From contig JAMYHX010000043.1 in NCBI GenBank assembly GCA_025529335.1, forward strand, positions 62,001-126,000: 64,000 nt of DNA. Reading direction: 5' to 3'. Positions 22,162-32,492 of this stretch are shown here, in pieces. A program made the translations under genes and the position numbers. Position 1 is the stretch's first letter, and each line of letters starts with the position of its first letter. The DNA is from Rhizopus sp. PT2906 (lineage: Eukaryota; Mucoromycota; Mucoromycetes; Mucorales; Rhizopodaceae). The notes beneath the pieces were generated by a model. That model ran no database searches and was not told where the DNA came from. It was given only the letters and a program-made list of their open reading frames with translations.

Positions 22162-24892
22162 ATGAATACTTATATGAACAGAATAAAAACTCGACAAAAG
22201 AGTTTCTATACGGGTGTCGATACTCCACTGCCAATGTTTCTTCCAAATAGATCAAAAAGAAACATCTCAGGTGACTTTGGTCAAAGCAACCATATCAAAC
22301 GCTACCGTCATGAAGAAACATTTCCGGATTTAGACCACTTCTTTTTTTTGTCTATGAAGAACAAATTAAAGGAGCTTATGAAGGCATCTTTAAAAAAGAA
22401 GAAAAAAAAGCGAATGAAACTGTTGATGAGTTGAAAAACTGTCTTCTGCAAGCCAAGAAACTTCCAACAGGTAAGCATAATCTCAATTATTGTTAAACTT
22501 TCTGATATTGACACGCTTACAATTAGGTATCATTACATCTGCTGCCGAGCTTGCAGGTTGTGATACGCGCCAAATGAGATCTTTTGTTGAAAATCGTCCC
22601 GGTATGACAAATGTAGAGGAGTGGAAAGTTATTGTCGATAAACATTTTGATGAAACGCTTGAATCGTTAACGAGCCGTCTTGATTCAATGATGGTATCAT
22701 CGCCTTTCAGCACAACAATAGATACTGTAGAAGAAAAGCAATTCTGCACTTTTACAGCACTGTTTGATAAACTTATTAGAAAGGACATACCCTTAAACAT
22801 CAAAGAAGTGATTATGAAGAAAATTAGCTTTTCTATGTCTGGCTCAACTGATTTTGTTGTCTGCTTCTCTACATTAATCCAAATGCTCTTAATACAATTA
22901 AAGAACAGCGTTTTGTTTTGGAAGACAATGAAAACATTCTTCTTTGTCAAGCTCCAGGGTTCAGTCTGGCAAGCATCATTCTCTTCACTAAACGCACTGC
23001 ATCTGAATGCGCCTACACTGTATCAGCTGCTGACTCAGGAATTAACCAAAGTAGATCAAGACCAATCATCAGATCAAGAGGAAAAGCCGACAAGTAAACT
23101 AGTAGTCTACGGGTACGACCAGCAACCGATTACATCACTTGAATTTGCACGGCAAAACAAAGACGCAGTCTTTAATGCTACCTTTAATATGGACCTGCTG
23201 CATACTAGCTGCAAATCATATGGCTTGGATTTGCTCATAGAGTAATCTGTCTCCCAGGTTTGAAGACTGTACGTATTTTGGGTACACAAGAAAAGATGGT
23301 CAATATTCTTAACGAGCCGAAGAAAGCGTCCTACAAAGAGAGAGTTTTAAAGAATCCCAATGTCATCCTAGAAGGCCAAAAGTCCAAGGAAAGCCTCTCC
23401 GCCGAAATAAAGTCCTTGTCAGATGTAATCAAGCAATTAGAAGGTGACTTGAAAAAAACATTGAATTTTCAAAATGAAAGCGACTTCTCTAGGCAAATAC
23501 ACGCACTAAAAAATCAATGGGGAAAAGAAAATAATGACAAGCTGCATAAAGACATTGAAACACTGAAAATTGCAAGAGATTTGTCTTACGAAAAGATACA
23601 TCAGCTGAAAGACGAGCTTGCACAAACCAGGCAACAGCTCTATTTCAAGCAAATGGCAAACCGATACCATGTCAAGCTAACTAAATCTAAAGAAATATCT
23701 CTGAATAATCGAGCAGTTCGAAAGAAAAATGAAAAGGGTCTATCGAATGCTGAAGCACGTGAACTAATAACTCCAGAGGATTTTCTTTTTGCAGGCACAG
23801 ACAATGGCTTGGTAAAAATGACAACCTCGGTTCCGCTTTCGTTACAAAGAGCAAAGTTTCACTTAAAGCTCTACAAATACTACGCAGTTTTGGAAAATGC
23901 AGAAATGGATGAAGCATTGCAACTGGATTTGAATGATGAAGAAAAATCCTTTTTGGACTTGCCCAAAATAATTAAGACATCAACTGGTGATGTTGATATG
24001 GGTTGTTGTTATTTTCGCCAGAGAAAGAAACTGGAAAGGAAGAAGAAAGAGAAAGAAGAGGGAAAAAGATACAGGCCCTAGAAGATGCCATGAGCAAAGC
24101 AAGCACGGATAGTAGCGCCAATACAATCGACGGATTAGCATCCAATTTTCGCCCAAACTTTGACAACCGCACTCAAATGCGAGCCTTTTATTGTAGCGCA
24201 AAAAGCATTAATCAGCAGCGGCACATTGAAGTACAGAAAGCCCGCTATTGTCATCAGCTATGCCGAAAGGAGCGATTAAAGCTCATGCATACGGCAGGTA
24301 ATATCTCTTTTAAATCATTTTGTATGGCAACTGATGTGTATTGTCTTTAGAAAATGATGACAAAAGCAAAAAGTTGTTGATGTTTGTCGGTGACAGAGGA
24401 AGAGGAGTCGGCTCCAGGGTAAAAGGTTTCATGCGATACGGGGGCAAGTGGAAAGAGAACATGCATGCTGAAGCAATCAACGTTTGTGTGACGAACGAGA
24501 ACAAAAAATCTCAGATCTGTGTCTTTTGCTTTAAGAAGCTGGCTCACCCAAAGCGAAAAGAAGTAAAAAATGGAAAGGCAATATTCAAGAGTATAAACGG
24601 GGCATTCATATGCACAAATCCCTCATGTGTCTCAGTCAAAAACAGGAGAGCAGTCAAATCAAGAGACGCATTATCTGCTCTGGCGATTGGTCCTGTGGGC
24701 TTTAGCACTGTACTTTTTGGTGTAAAATTTCCAGCTTTTAATACAATTAGCCAAAATAATACTGAAGATTTTATCAATATCACATCTGCCTTCTTGAATC
24801 GAAGCGTAGATAGGCAACCACGTTGTGGTTCTGGAGGTAAGAAAGGTGAAGCACAGCATAACGAAGCAAAATTTAATCCTCTTTATATTTAG
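22162..24892 (+). pseudogene. Fanzor (eukaryotic TnpB-like RuvC nuclease), frameshifted
   Basis: Fanzors are RNA-guided DNA nucleases (OMEGA systems) carried by eukaryotic transposons. Exons are 22162-22470, 22527-24297 and 24351-24892, enough for about 870 residues, a Fanzor1-like size. The split RuvC site is all there. RuvC-I is FAGTDNGLVKM (Asp at 23800-23802). RuvC-II is VTNENKKSQICVFC (Glu at 24497-24499), leading into a zinc ribbon CVFC (24518-24529) and CTNPSC (24611-24628). RuvC-III is SRDALSALAIG (Asp at 24665-24667). GDRGRGVGSRVKG before RuvC-II also fits the family. The reading frame is broken at least three times: at the T8 run 22342-22349, between 23209 and 23243, and between 23997 and 24081. 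A pair of compensating shifts near 22895-22985 is possible. Either it is a recent pseudogene or the homopolymers are misread. The 3' end lies under 100 bp from RPL10A. Confidence 0.8.
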
Positions 24893-24989
24893 TGACTGCT
24901 TCATCTTTGTGGTGATTTAAAGTTGCTTCACTTAACTATACACTCAGCCAGGTAACAATAAATCCTTCCCTTTTATCCATTCATCGACA
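24893..24989 (+). promoter_or_regulatory. Short spacer: RPL10A promoter and/or Fanzor 3' end
   Basis: 97 bp between the Fanzor stop and the RPL10A start. It must contain the RPL10A core promoter and leader unless the promoter lies inside the Fanzor 3' coding region. In active OMEGA loci the guide RNA often overlaps the 3' end of the nuclease gene, so remnants would be expected here. No clear TIR or hairpin is visible. Confidence 0.3.
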
Positions 24990-25728
24990 ATGAGGTAAAG
25001 CATCCATCCATCCATCCATCCATCCATCTATTCAACGTATCCATGCGAATATCGATTTGTTAACACTCCATCTATTATATAGCAAAGTCAGTGCTGCTGC
25101 CGTCAGAGAAATCGTTCAAGCTATCCAAGCTGGTGCTCAAGAAAAGCCCAGAAAGTTTGTTGAAACCGTCGAATTGCAAATCGGTTTGAAGAACTACGAT
25201 CCTCAACGTGATAAGCGTTTCTCTGGTACCATCAAGCTCCCTCACGTCGCTCGTCCTCGTATGACCGTCTGTGTTCTCGGTGATGCTTTCCACTGTGACC
25301 AAGCCAAGGGTGCCGGTATGGAATTCCAATCTGTCGATGACTTGAAGAAGCTCAACAAGAACAAGAAGCTCATCAAGAAGCTCGCCAAGAAGTACGATGC
25401 TTTCCTTGCTTCTGAAGCTTTGATCAAGCAAATTCCTCGTCTTCTCGGTCCCGGTCTCCACAAGGTCGGTAAGTTCCCTACTCCCGTCTCTCACAACGAC
25501 TCCTTGGTTGACAAGGCCAACGAAATCCGTGCCACCATCAAGTTCCAACTTAAGAAGGTTCTCTGTCTTGGTGTTGCTGTCGGTCACCTCGACATGACTG
25601 AAGACCAATTGGTTGGTAACATCATGTTGTCCGTCAACTTCCTCGTCTCCTTGTTGAAGAAGCACTGGCAAAACGTCAAGTCCTTGTACTTGAAGTCCAC
25701 CATGGGTAAGCCTCACCGTTTGTTCTAA
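24990..25728 (+). CDS. RPL10A: Large-subunit ribosomal protein uL1 (RPL1/RPL10A)
   Basis: Component of the L1 stalk of the 60S ribosomal subunit, which controls exit of deacylated tRNA. The first coding exon is only 5 nt (ATG AG, 24990-24994). Exon 2 is 25083-25728. Joined, they give MSKVSAAAVREIVQAIQAG and 217 residues, the normal length. Family blocks seen are VELQIGLKNYDPQRDKRFSG, VCVLGDAFHCDQAKG, YDAFLASEALIKQIPRLLGP and the C-terminal STMGKPHRLF. Codon use is strongly biased to C-ending codons (AAG, CTC, GTC, ATC), unlike all its neighbours, as expected for a highly expressed gene. The first intron contains a CATC repeat. Confidence 0.97.
25001..25028 (+). repeat. (CATC)n microsatellite in RPL10A intron 1
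   Basis: About seven near-perfect CATC units lie within the intron directly after the tiny first coding exon. Confidence 0.9.
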
Positions 25729-25970
25729 GCGGCTTTTCTAGCAACCACTTGTATCATTTAAAATAAAATAACCGCTTGTTCGACAAACATGTGTCCACTA
25801 CAACGATATAGAGAGAAAGAAAAGAGGGGCTATACAGTACACGATTCTGTTGAAGATGGCATAAATGTAAATGCTTTTATTATCATCATGAGTCTATGAA
25901 TGAATGAATTATTATAATATAATTACAAGAGAGAGGGATCTATAAATATATGGTACATCCAAAGAAGAGG

Positions 25971-27367
25971 TTATAGAATTGTATCAGTGAATCCACGAAT
26001 CTTTTGACATTCAGTCTTCAAATTGTCAGCGCGAGACGTGTTCCATTCACCAGTAGCAATGAATTGTCTTGCATACCGAAGACAGAGCTCTTCTCTAAAG
26101 TGTGTATATAACTTTCTATTAAATGAACGCTAATAAAGATGTTAGTTTAAGAAGAAGAAAAAAAGGATCTATTATCATCTACCTCTTTTCTGCGAGTAGA
26201 TTCAGGATATGTATGCGATTGATGAATGAGGAAATGATCAGATAATACATAATAACTAATGCCAGAGAGATAAATCTCATATAAGCAAGCTGCCTTGTTA
26301 GCGCCGTAACCGATAAAGCGTTCATCGCACCAGGGAGATCCTTGACGTTTAAAGATAACATAGGGCTCATATGAGTGATGATAGTTGACTACTTTATACA
26401 TGGGAGTAGACGCATCATACCACTTAACGTAATCGGTTGCACCGTGACCTAATTGCCATGCTCGGTGGAACATGTCGAGTTTATCTGCAGTAACTTGATC
26501 AATAAGATCCTGCTTTGTCCTAGGAAACGTTTTATAATCCATGCCATCTTCAAGATCAATATATTCAAAGGCTGGCACGACAAAGGCAGTAAGACCATCG
26601 TCAAGCATGTTGAACCATTCAGGATGCTGAAGAATATCTTGTCGGAAGTTTGTGCAGGGAAAGAAGTCAATATCGAGCATCATGATATAGTCTGTACGAG
26701 CATATAATTTAGCTACGTTTCTCCACATGTTGAATTGTCGGTCGTATTGATCAGCAATCAAGTGAATATCGACATACCGTTGCATGTCTTCATTTTCAAT
26801 GTATACATTAAGCAATTGTTGCAGAACCAATTCCTTTTTGTCTTTATCATTTTCATTAATATGAATTGCTGCTGAAATGGGGCCTATATATTGAATGAGT
26901 AAATGATTGAAATGCGGGTCAATAGAGCATGCCTTTATAATGGGAAGCAAGTCGGCTCAAAACAGGCAATCGGTCACTGGTGACGATAGTAGATATTGTA
27001 ATATCTTTTAGATTGGTTATCTGGGTGGCTTTAATATAATAAGGCAGAATTTTGCTATTGTTGGAACGCATTGTTCCGGAAAACATTTTGGATTGTATCA
27101 CGTTATCAACTGTCACAAGGGATGAGTGATACAGACTATGCCATGATGACATAAAAACATACCTTTTGACTTTTCATAAGAGACAGGTCTTTGATGAAGA
27201 GGCTTTTCAATGGCAATACTTCTTCGAGTAGATCTAGTGGCAAGTGAAGGAGATGAAGCTGATTGTTGATACAATTGGTTGGCAGTGTAAGTTAGGGATA
27301 ATAGAGCATAAATAATAAGCAAATATTTAAGTCCTCTTATAATTGATTTTTGTAAATCAGCCTTCAT
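25971..27367 (-). CDS. LARGE-type glycosyltransferase (GT49 family)
   Basis: Predicted Golgi type II membrane glycosyltransferase of the LARGE/B4GAT1 family, likely adding sugars to proteins or cell-wall glycans. An N-terminal basic patch and a single membrane segment (LKYLLIIYALLSLTYTANQL) are followed by a Ser/Arg-rich stem and the catalytic domain. That domain has the metal-binding DxD motif MMLDIDFFP, then NMLDDGLTAFVVPAFEY, YHHSYEPYVIFKR, WCDERFIGYGANKAACLYE and SDHFLIHQSH, all typical of the family. Exon 1 is 27163-27367, and the stop is TAA at 25971-25973. The intron 26884-26932 appears to use a GC-AG pair (AAAG|GCATGC), the only way I found to join LASHYK to GPISAAIH in frame. The sugar and acceptor are unknown. 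Confidence 0.88.
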
Positions 27368-29194
27368 CTTTTTTATAAAAAAAAAATGAAAGAAAGACGA
27401 AACTCAAGCCAAGGGCTATTTTAAACATCTTTAAGCGGACTTTTATGGGTTAAAAAGGGTATCTGTGTGTTGGTGTAACAAGGTGCCTTTAAAAATAATC
27501 TCGCTAGTTTAATTTTAGAACCGGTTTCAGGCTCACAATTAAATATAATAAAAAGGGCATCTCATCTTTTTTATATAATTTATATATTAACATGACTGTC
27601 AAATAAACGATTCCATTATATAATCCTTATTTCCATCAATCCATTGTCTCCTATACGAGATGGCATTATCTCTCTGTCAAATTAGCCGCTTGGCAGAAAC
27701 AATAGTCACTTTTGGAGACTTTTGATTCTAAAAAAAGAAGCTGCAGAACTTTTATTCAAAGAATAACACTGCCTGAAAGCGAGAGGAGATACAATCAGCA
27801 TTTCTAAAGAAGATCAAGGCCATTATGCACTTGATGAAGGTACTCATCGTAGAGATATCACTTGCACCTATTTTATTGCTCAAAAGTGAATAACAAATGC
27901 TGTAGGTCACATGATTAAATCCAAACGTCTTGAACAGGAGTAAAGCTTGACTTAATGTAGATGCGTAAACAACCGAAACAGATAGGAAATTTCTTTTATT
28001 ATTTCACTCGTTCATAAATATAAACAACTGGGGAAGTACTACTCCAACTTTACTTATTCATCCAGATTCAATTGTTGTCGAATAAAAAGAAACTCTCTAT
28101 TTAAGTAACGGTTTAGGGAAGGGATATCCTAGGCTTAACCCTTCGTATAATAGATAAGATAACATTGCGTGTAAGGGATCCTTTCTTTCGAAGCATAGGG
28201 GTGCCATGCTCCTAGTTAAAGAATGCTTCATGTTACAATTAGCATAACCCAGCAGCAAACATGCTTTGAGACATTTCAGACTGTATGTACACACAATATC
28301 TTGTCATTGTTTCTCTTTCTGATTGTTTCTTTATCGAACAAGAGTCTATAAATGCTTTGTTAAATAACCAGGTTTATGTTGTTGATTTAAAGTTGAGACA
28401 TGTAAGATCAACAAATAGCCTGTAATAGGCGTCATTTTTTGTCAAATAAGCTTCAGTAACGTTTGGGGACTACTGCCTTAAAAATCACTTTGAAAAGTTC
28501 AGATTATTGTTTCTACCGTATTCTTCAATAACATATTGTTACTCTAGAATAATAAACCGTTGCGAACAATGACTTAATATATAATAATGAGCTTGGCCAT
28601 TCGACAAGATTAACCCGCTGCATAACCATTTGGGCCTTTATTTCAAACCATACGATAGATAACAAAGTACATTTTGTAAAGTTATTGGATACAAAAGTCA
28701 CCTATTTATTTGTATAATAGCAATAACGAAGCTACTGATGTGGAAAGAAGAGCAGTTGATCAGAGAGTATTACAACTACACCTTCCCATCATGGTAGAGT
28801 AAGTGTTTTCTCATAATATGACTAAGTTCATGCATATATAGCAAAGTAATCTCATGTTCAAAAACTACTGCTAAGCATTACAGTAACATATGAAAAGGCA
28901 CCATCATAATAACAAGAAACAGGGAGCAGTCCTGATACAGCCTCGAATGCTGATTGGTAACATAAAAAGTAGCAGATGTCGCACAGCTAAAGGATGTATA
29001 TGTGTGCCCCGGAAATACAAGGTGCGCTAAGCAGCAGTCATTTCCTCTGAAACATTAGGTTAGAGGGTATCTCTCTCTCTTTTTGTTTTTAAGGATTTAA
29101 ACAGCTGACATCTGTAAGACTAACCTTGGATGACAGGATAATCATGAGAGCAACACCCTTTCTTCATGACGAACTGCATACAAGACCAAATTGA

Positions 29195-29235
<41 letters not shown>

Positions 29236-29947
29236 GAGACATTGAGAGTTTATCCGGTACCAACAAATATAATGTGTAGGTTAGTACATGACGACTAAAA
29301 AAGGAAAGCGTTCTAAACAATAAAAGAAATCGAGAGAAAGATATAAGGATGTAGATCTTTTAGCCTCTTGAGATGCATAAACAGAATATGAGAAACATCT
29401 TTTTTTATTCCCATGACTTGAATCACATACTTTATGATCGCTGCTGTAACCCCATTCCCTGAGTTGTGTTCCTAAATGATGAGTCATAAACCTTTTATTA
29501 AAGCAACAAACAAATAAAGAATGACAAAGAGACTAAATTATATACATGCATCATGTCGCAAAAGAGCATTTTTCATAAAAACTTGTTTCGAAAACAAAGA
29601 AAAACAAGCATCTTGTATCACTTTCGGGGTATTTTTCTCAAACAGACAAACTAAAAAACAAAGAATGAGTAAATAAAGAAATCTGCAGCATGGTCACTAG
29701 GATACTAACTCGCTCTCTTTTAATAGTTATGAAGTCAAGATTCTTTATTGATGACTGACCTCTCTCTTTTTTTTTTCAACTTTTAAACCTAAAACACACT
29801 ATTTAAAGGAATGATCGACATTTGAAATAAAGAAAAAAAAAAAAGATCGACGGTTAATCTTTGAATAAATCAAAAAAAAAAATCTTTTTAAGCCCCCCCC
29901 CTCTCCCCACTCTTCTTTCTCTCTTTCTTTCCTTCTTTCTTTTAAAA
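27368..29947. other. Gene-poor region with coding-like fragments
   Basis: About 2.6 kb without a supported gene. One plus-strand fragment at about 27739-27890 reads KKEAAELLFKE, one stop, then GDTISISKEDQGHYALDEG and ITCTYFIAQK, and looks like a decayed exon. A minus-strand frame at 28097-28294 is open for 65 codons but not recognised. A 34-base poly-A tract lies at 29201-29234. The right end carries the promoter of the small gene at 29948. Confidence 0.4.
29201..29234. repeat. Poly-A tract (34 nt)
   Basis: Uninterrupted A34 on the plus strand in non-coding DNA. It could be a retroposed poly-A tail or simple slippage. No gene copy is recognisable immediately upstream of it. Confidence 0.8.
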
Positions 29948-30202
29948 ATGTCTGCCATCTTTTCACCACCACCTTCACCTCCAAGCTATAAAAGACATCG
30001 TAGGAGTGACAGTTTTTTACTTGTACAAGAAATAATAAAAGAACAAGAAAAACAAAACTTGAAATCCAATCTGATACGCTACAGCTGTCCAGCCGCAGTC
30101 AATAAAGAGAATGACAGTAAGGATGTTATACCACGTAAAAGCAAGTCAAATCATTCTGTCACATTTACAAATGAACCGCCAACAGTGTTTCATTATATAT
30201 AA
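29948..30202 (+). CDS. Small Ser/Pro-rich protein with a possible PP1-docking motif
   Basis: A single exon encodes 84 residues, MSAIFSPPPSPPSYKRHRRS to PPTVFHYI. A proline-rich, basic N-terminus is followed by a helix (LLVQEIIKEQEKQNLKSNL). The C-terminal HSVTFTNEPPTVFHY resembles the V-x-F docking motif with a downstream aromatic patch seen in some fungal protein-phosphatase-1 regulators. That is inference. A start preceded by AAAA after a long CT-rich leader supports translation. It converges on the WW/FF gene with 15 bp between stops. Confidence 0.6.
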   Translation: MSAIFSPPPSPPSYKRHRRSDSFLLVQEIIKEQEKQNLKSNLIRYSCPAAVNKENDSKDVIPRKSKSNHSVTFTNEPPTVFHYI

Positions 30203-30217
30203 GAAGGGTAAGTTCCT

Positions 30218-31610
30218 TTATTGAAGTGTTTCCAAGTAATCACGAAATAAATCTTCTCTTTCAAGTTTAGATTCAATCGCATGGTATCTTTCATCTTTCT
30301 CAAGTATCTTCTTTGCATCTCTCCAACGTATTCCTGGTCGAATTTCCTTTGTCTCCCGTAATAACATCATATATCCTCCTACTGGGTCCTTTTTCTTTTT
30401 ACTCAAATGATGTTTCACATAATCCTTAAAAAGTGCCTCTCTTTCTCTTGTACTCGGAATCACTTTAAATCTGGGGTCGTCTTTACATTTACGTCGAAAA
30501 TCATCAAAATACATCTTTTCTGTCACCTTGGATTCAAGCAATTCTCTAAACTCTTCTTCTGGTTTCTATAATACCTATTTTAGTCACTCCTGTATACCCC
30601 CCTTCTTCTCTTTCTTATTTTACCTTTTTATTCTTTTGTTCATTCTTTAATTTTTCACCTAATTCATGACAATATTTATTAAAGAGCGCCTTTTGCTTAT
30701 TATTGGGTACAACTATATATATAATATATGTTAGCCTTCTTTTTTTTTTGTTGTATCTTTAAGCTAAACTTACGCTCAAATCTTGGATCACTCATTAGCT
30801 TTGGATATTCTGTACTATAAACCGCAAAGGGTGAAATATTCCTTTCTTCCAATAATTCATAGAATTGTCTAATCCTTTCTTCCTCTGATATTTCATTCAC
30901 TTTCTCTTGTTTTATTTCTTTTGGTTGCTCTTCCGGTTGTTCCTCAGTTTGTTCTTCCGGTTCCTCCTCCATCTGTTCTAGTTGCCACATAATATCTTCT
31001 TCTGTCATCCTATCAACAACGTGATCAATACTAACTTCCTTACTCCCTTTCTAGTTATTTTTACTCTGTTGGTTCAGCCTTGTCTTCCTCTTTCTTCTCT
31101 TCATTCACCTCTTCTTCCTGTTCTATCTTTATCTTTTTTGTCTCTTCCTCTTCCTTTTGTTCCTGTTCTAGTTTACGCTTTTTAGATTCTTCTTCTTTTT
31201 GCTCTTTCTCTTCTTTCTCTAGCCTCTCCAATTCCTTCATTGGCTCTTCTAATTCCTTTGGCATTTCCCAAACCGATGTCTTGGTTTCTCGATCGTAATA
31301 GAATTCATATCCATCATGTGTCAAAACAAATAACCAATGAGTGCCTGGAATCTTTTTTCTTTTTATCATTGTTAGTTTTTGTTTGTTTCCATTCTCTTTT
31401 TTCTTACTTGATCTGCTTCTTTTTTTTCTCCTTTGGTTGTTCTTGTTGCTGTGATTGAGGTGAAACAGCTTGAACAGGAAATGTCCATGTACTTTGTCTT
31501 GTCAAGGTATTATACCAATAAGGCTGGCCAGTAGGTGCTCTGTACTCTATCCAACCTGCTGGAAGCACTGGTGAATAGAAGTTAGGATTATAGTACGCGG
31601 ATTGGTTCAT
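30218..31610 (-). CDS. WW and FF domain protein (TCERG1/CA150, Dre4-like)
   Basis: Predicted nuclear protein linking RNA polymerase II transcription to splicing. WW1 (PAGWIEYRAPTGQPYWYNTL, then STWTFP) is in the first exon. WW2 (GTHWLFVLTHDGYEFYYDRE, then SVWEMP) follows after an intron. After a long Glu/Lys/Gln-rich linker come FF-type helical repeats: FYELLEERNISPFAVYSTEY, then LLESKVTEKMYFDDFRRKCK, then LLRETKEIRPGIRWRDAKKI, each followed by a DPRF- or DERYH-like segment. Two WW domains plus three or more FF repeats also describe Prp40. I prefer the TCERG1/Dre4 family because the second WW has a long upstream GTHW lead and because of the sequence of the terminal FF repeats. It is shorter than animal TCERG1. 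Confidence 0.8.
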
Positions 31611-32285
31611 GAGCCCAAAAAAAAAAAGAAAAAAGAAAAAGGGAAAATTCAGTTTGTTCCAGCTATGAACAGCTTTGTGACGTTATCTGTTCAGCTCAAA
31701 AAAAAAAGCTTATATCTAACAGGGTAGAACGAAATGAGCCAAGCTAAACAGTGGTGCTTATTTAAATTACATTGGTGCCTCTCTCTCTCTCTCTTTTGAA
31801 TGGAAGGGTTATTATGGATGTAGTACAGAATGCGATTGTCACATCGCGTGGTGTAAACAAATGGTATCACATCCAGCATCATTGTCTTTTTAATTGATAA
31901 TCCAGTCACCGGAAATAAGTAGTCTTTATTTATTTGATATTAGATTATTAAAAATGACATCCATGATTGAGATGGCTGGTATGAATAAAGAAGAAAAAGG
32001 TGAACGGAAACGTTTAACATTGGTTGTCCCTGAATACAGTTGACTGCTGAGGAACAAAGCAGTTCAACTGTCGTAGGTATGATATCAGTTGTAGATCACA
32101 TTGCTCGTTCAGCCTTACGGAAGGAATATGAATTTATTTTAAGCGAACAATACAACAACATATGATGACTCAATGTCAACTCAGTGCGGCAGTGGCACCC
32201 TTCTCTTTTTTGAGGGGATGATGGCCACAGCACATCGGTAAATATATAAATAAACTCCTCTTTCTTTACTGCCACTTTATACAAT
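31611..32285. other. Intergenic spacer
   Basis: About 675 bp with a CT run (about 31780-31794). A short plus-strand frame starting near 31954 (MTSMIEMAGMNKEEKGERKR) soon stops and may be a gene relic. It presumably holds divergent promoters for the WW/FF gene and the WWE gene. Confidence 0.35.
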
Positions 32286-32492
32286 ATGGCTATTCAATGG
32301 GTTTATGCTAATGGATCCATATGGACCACCTTTGATAAAAACACGCAGCAGCAAATTGAAGCATTATGGTCAAAGCATACGTCAGGTTGGATACAAAGTA
32401 GCTCATTCAGAGGACCCGTGTTTGTAGATACGACCCAAATGGTTCTTATTGCCGATGGATATTCCTGTGCTATTGCTCGAAGAACAATGTAG
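32286..32492 (+). CDS. Single-domain WWE protein
   Basis: A single exon encodes 68 residues. The whole protein fits one WWE domain, the fold that binds (iso-)ADP-ribose in RNF146, Deltex and some PARPs. It has IQWVYANGSIWTTF at the start (the two Trp), QIEALW (the conserved Glu), GPVFVDTTQMVLI (the VDxxxM strand) and the terminal YSCAIARR (the conserved Arg pair). No E3 or PARP domain is attached. Assignment rests on pattern memory. The length, a Met start and the absence of internal stops support a real gene. Confidence 0.6.
   Translation: MAIQWVYANGSIWTTFDKNTQQQIEALWSKHTSGWIQSSSFRGPVFVDTTQMVLIADGYSCAIARRTM

Noticed and set aside
22162..24892. Alternative view of the Fanzor ORF as an unrelated coiled-coil gene
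   Set aside because: The middle has coiled-coil-like helices, but the ordered RuvC and zinc-ribbon motifs are far more specific.
25001..25028. CATC repeat considered as a CRISPR-like or satellite array
   Set aside because: Simple tetranucleotide microsatellite inside an intron, no spacers, eukaryotic context.
25075..25716. 213-codon minus-strand frame opposite RPL10A
   Set aside because: Shadow of the highly biased codon use of the ribosomal gene; Leu/Asp/Glu-rich mirror composition.
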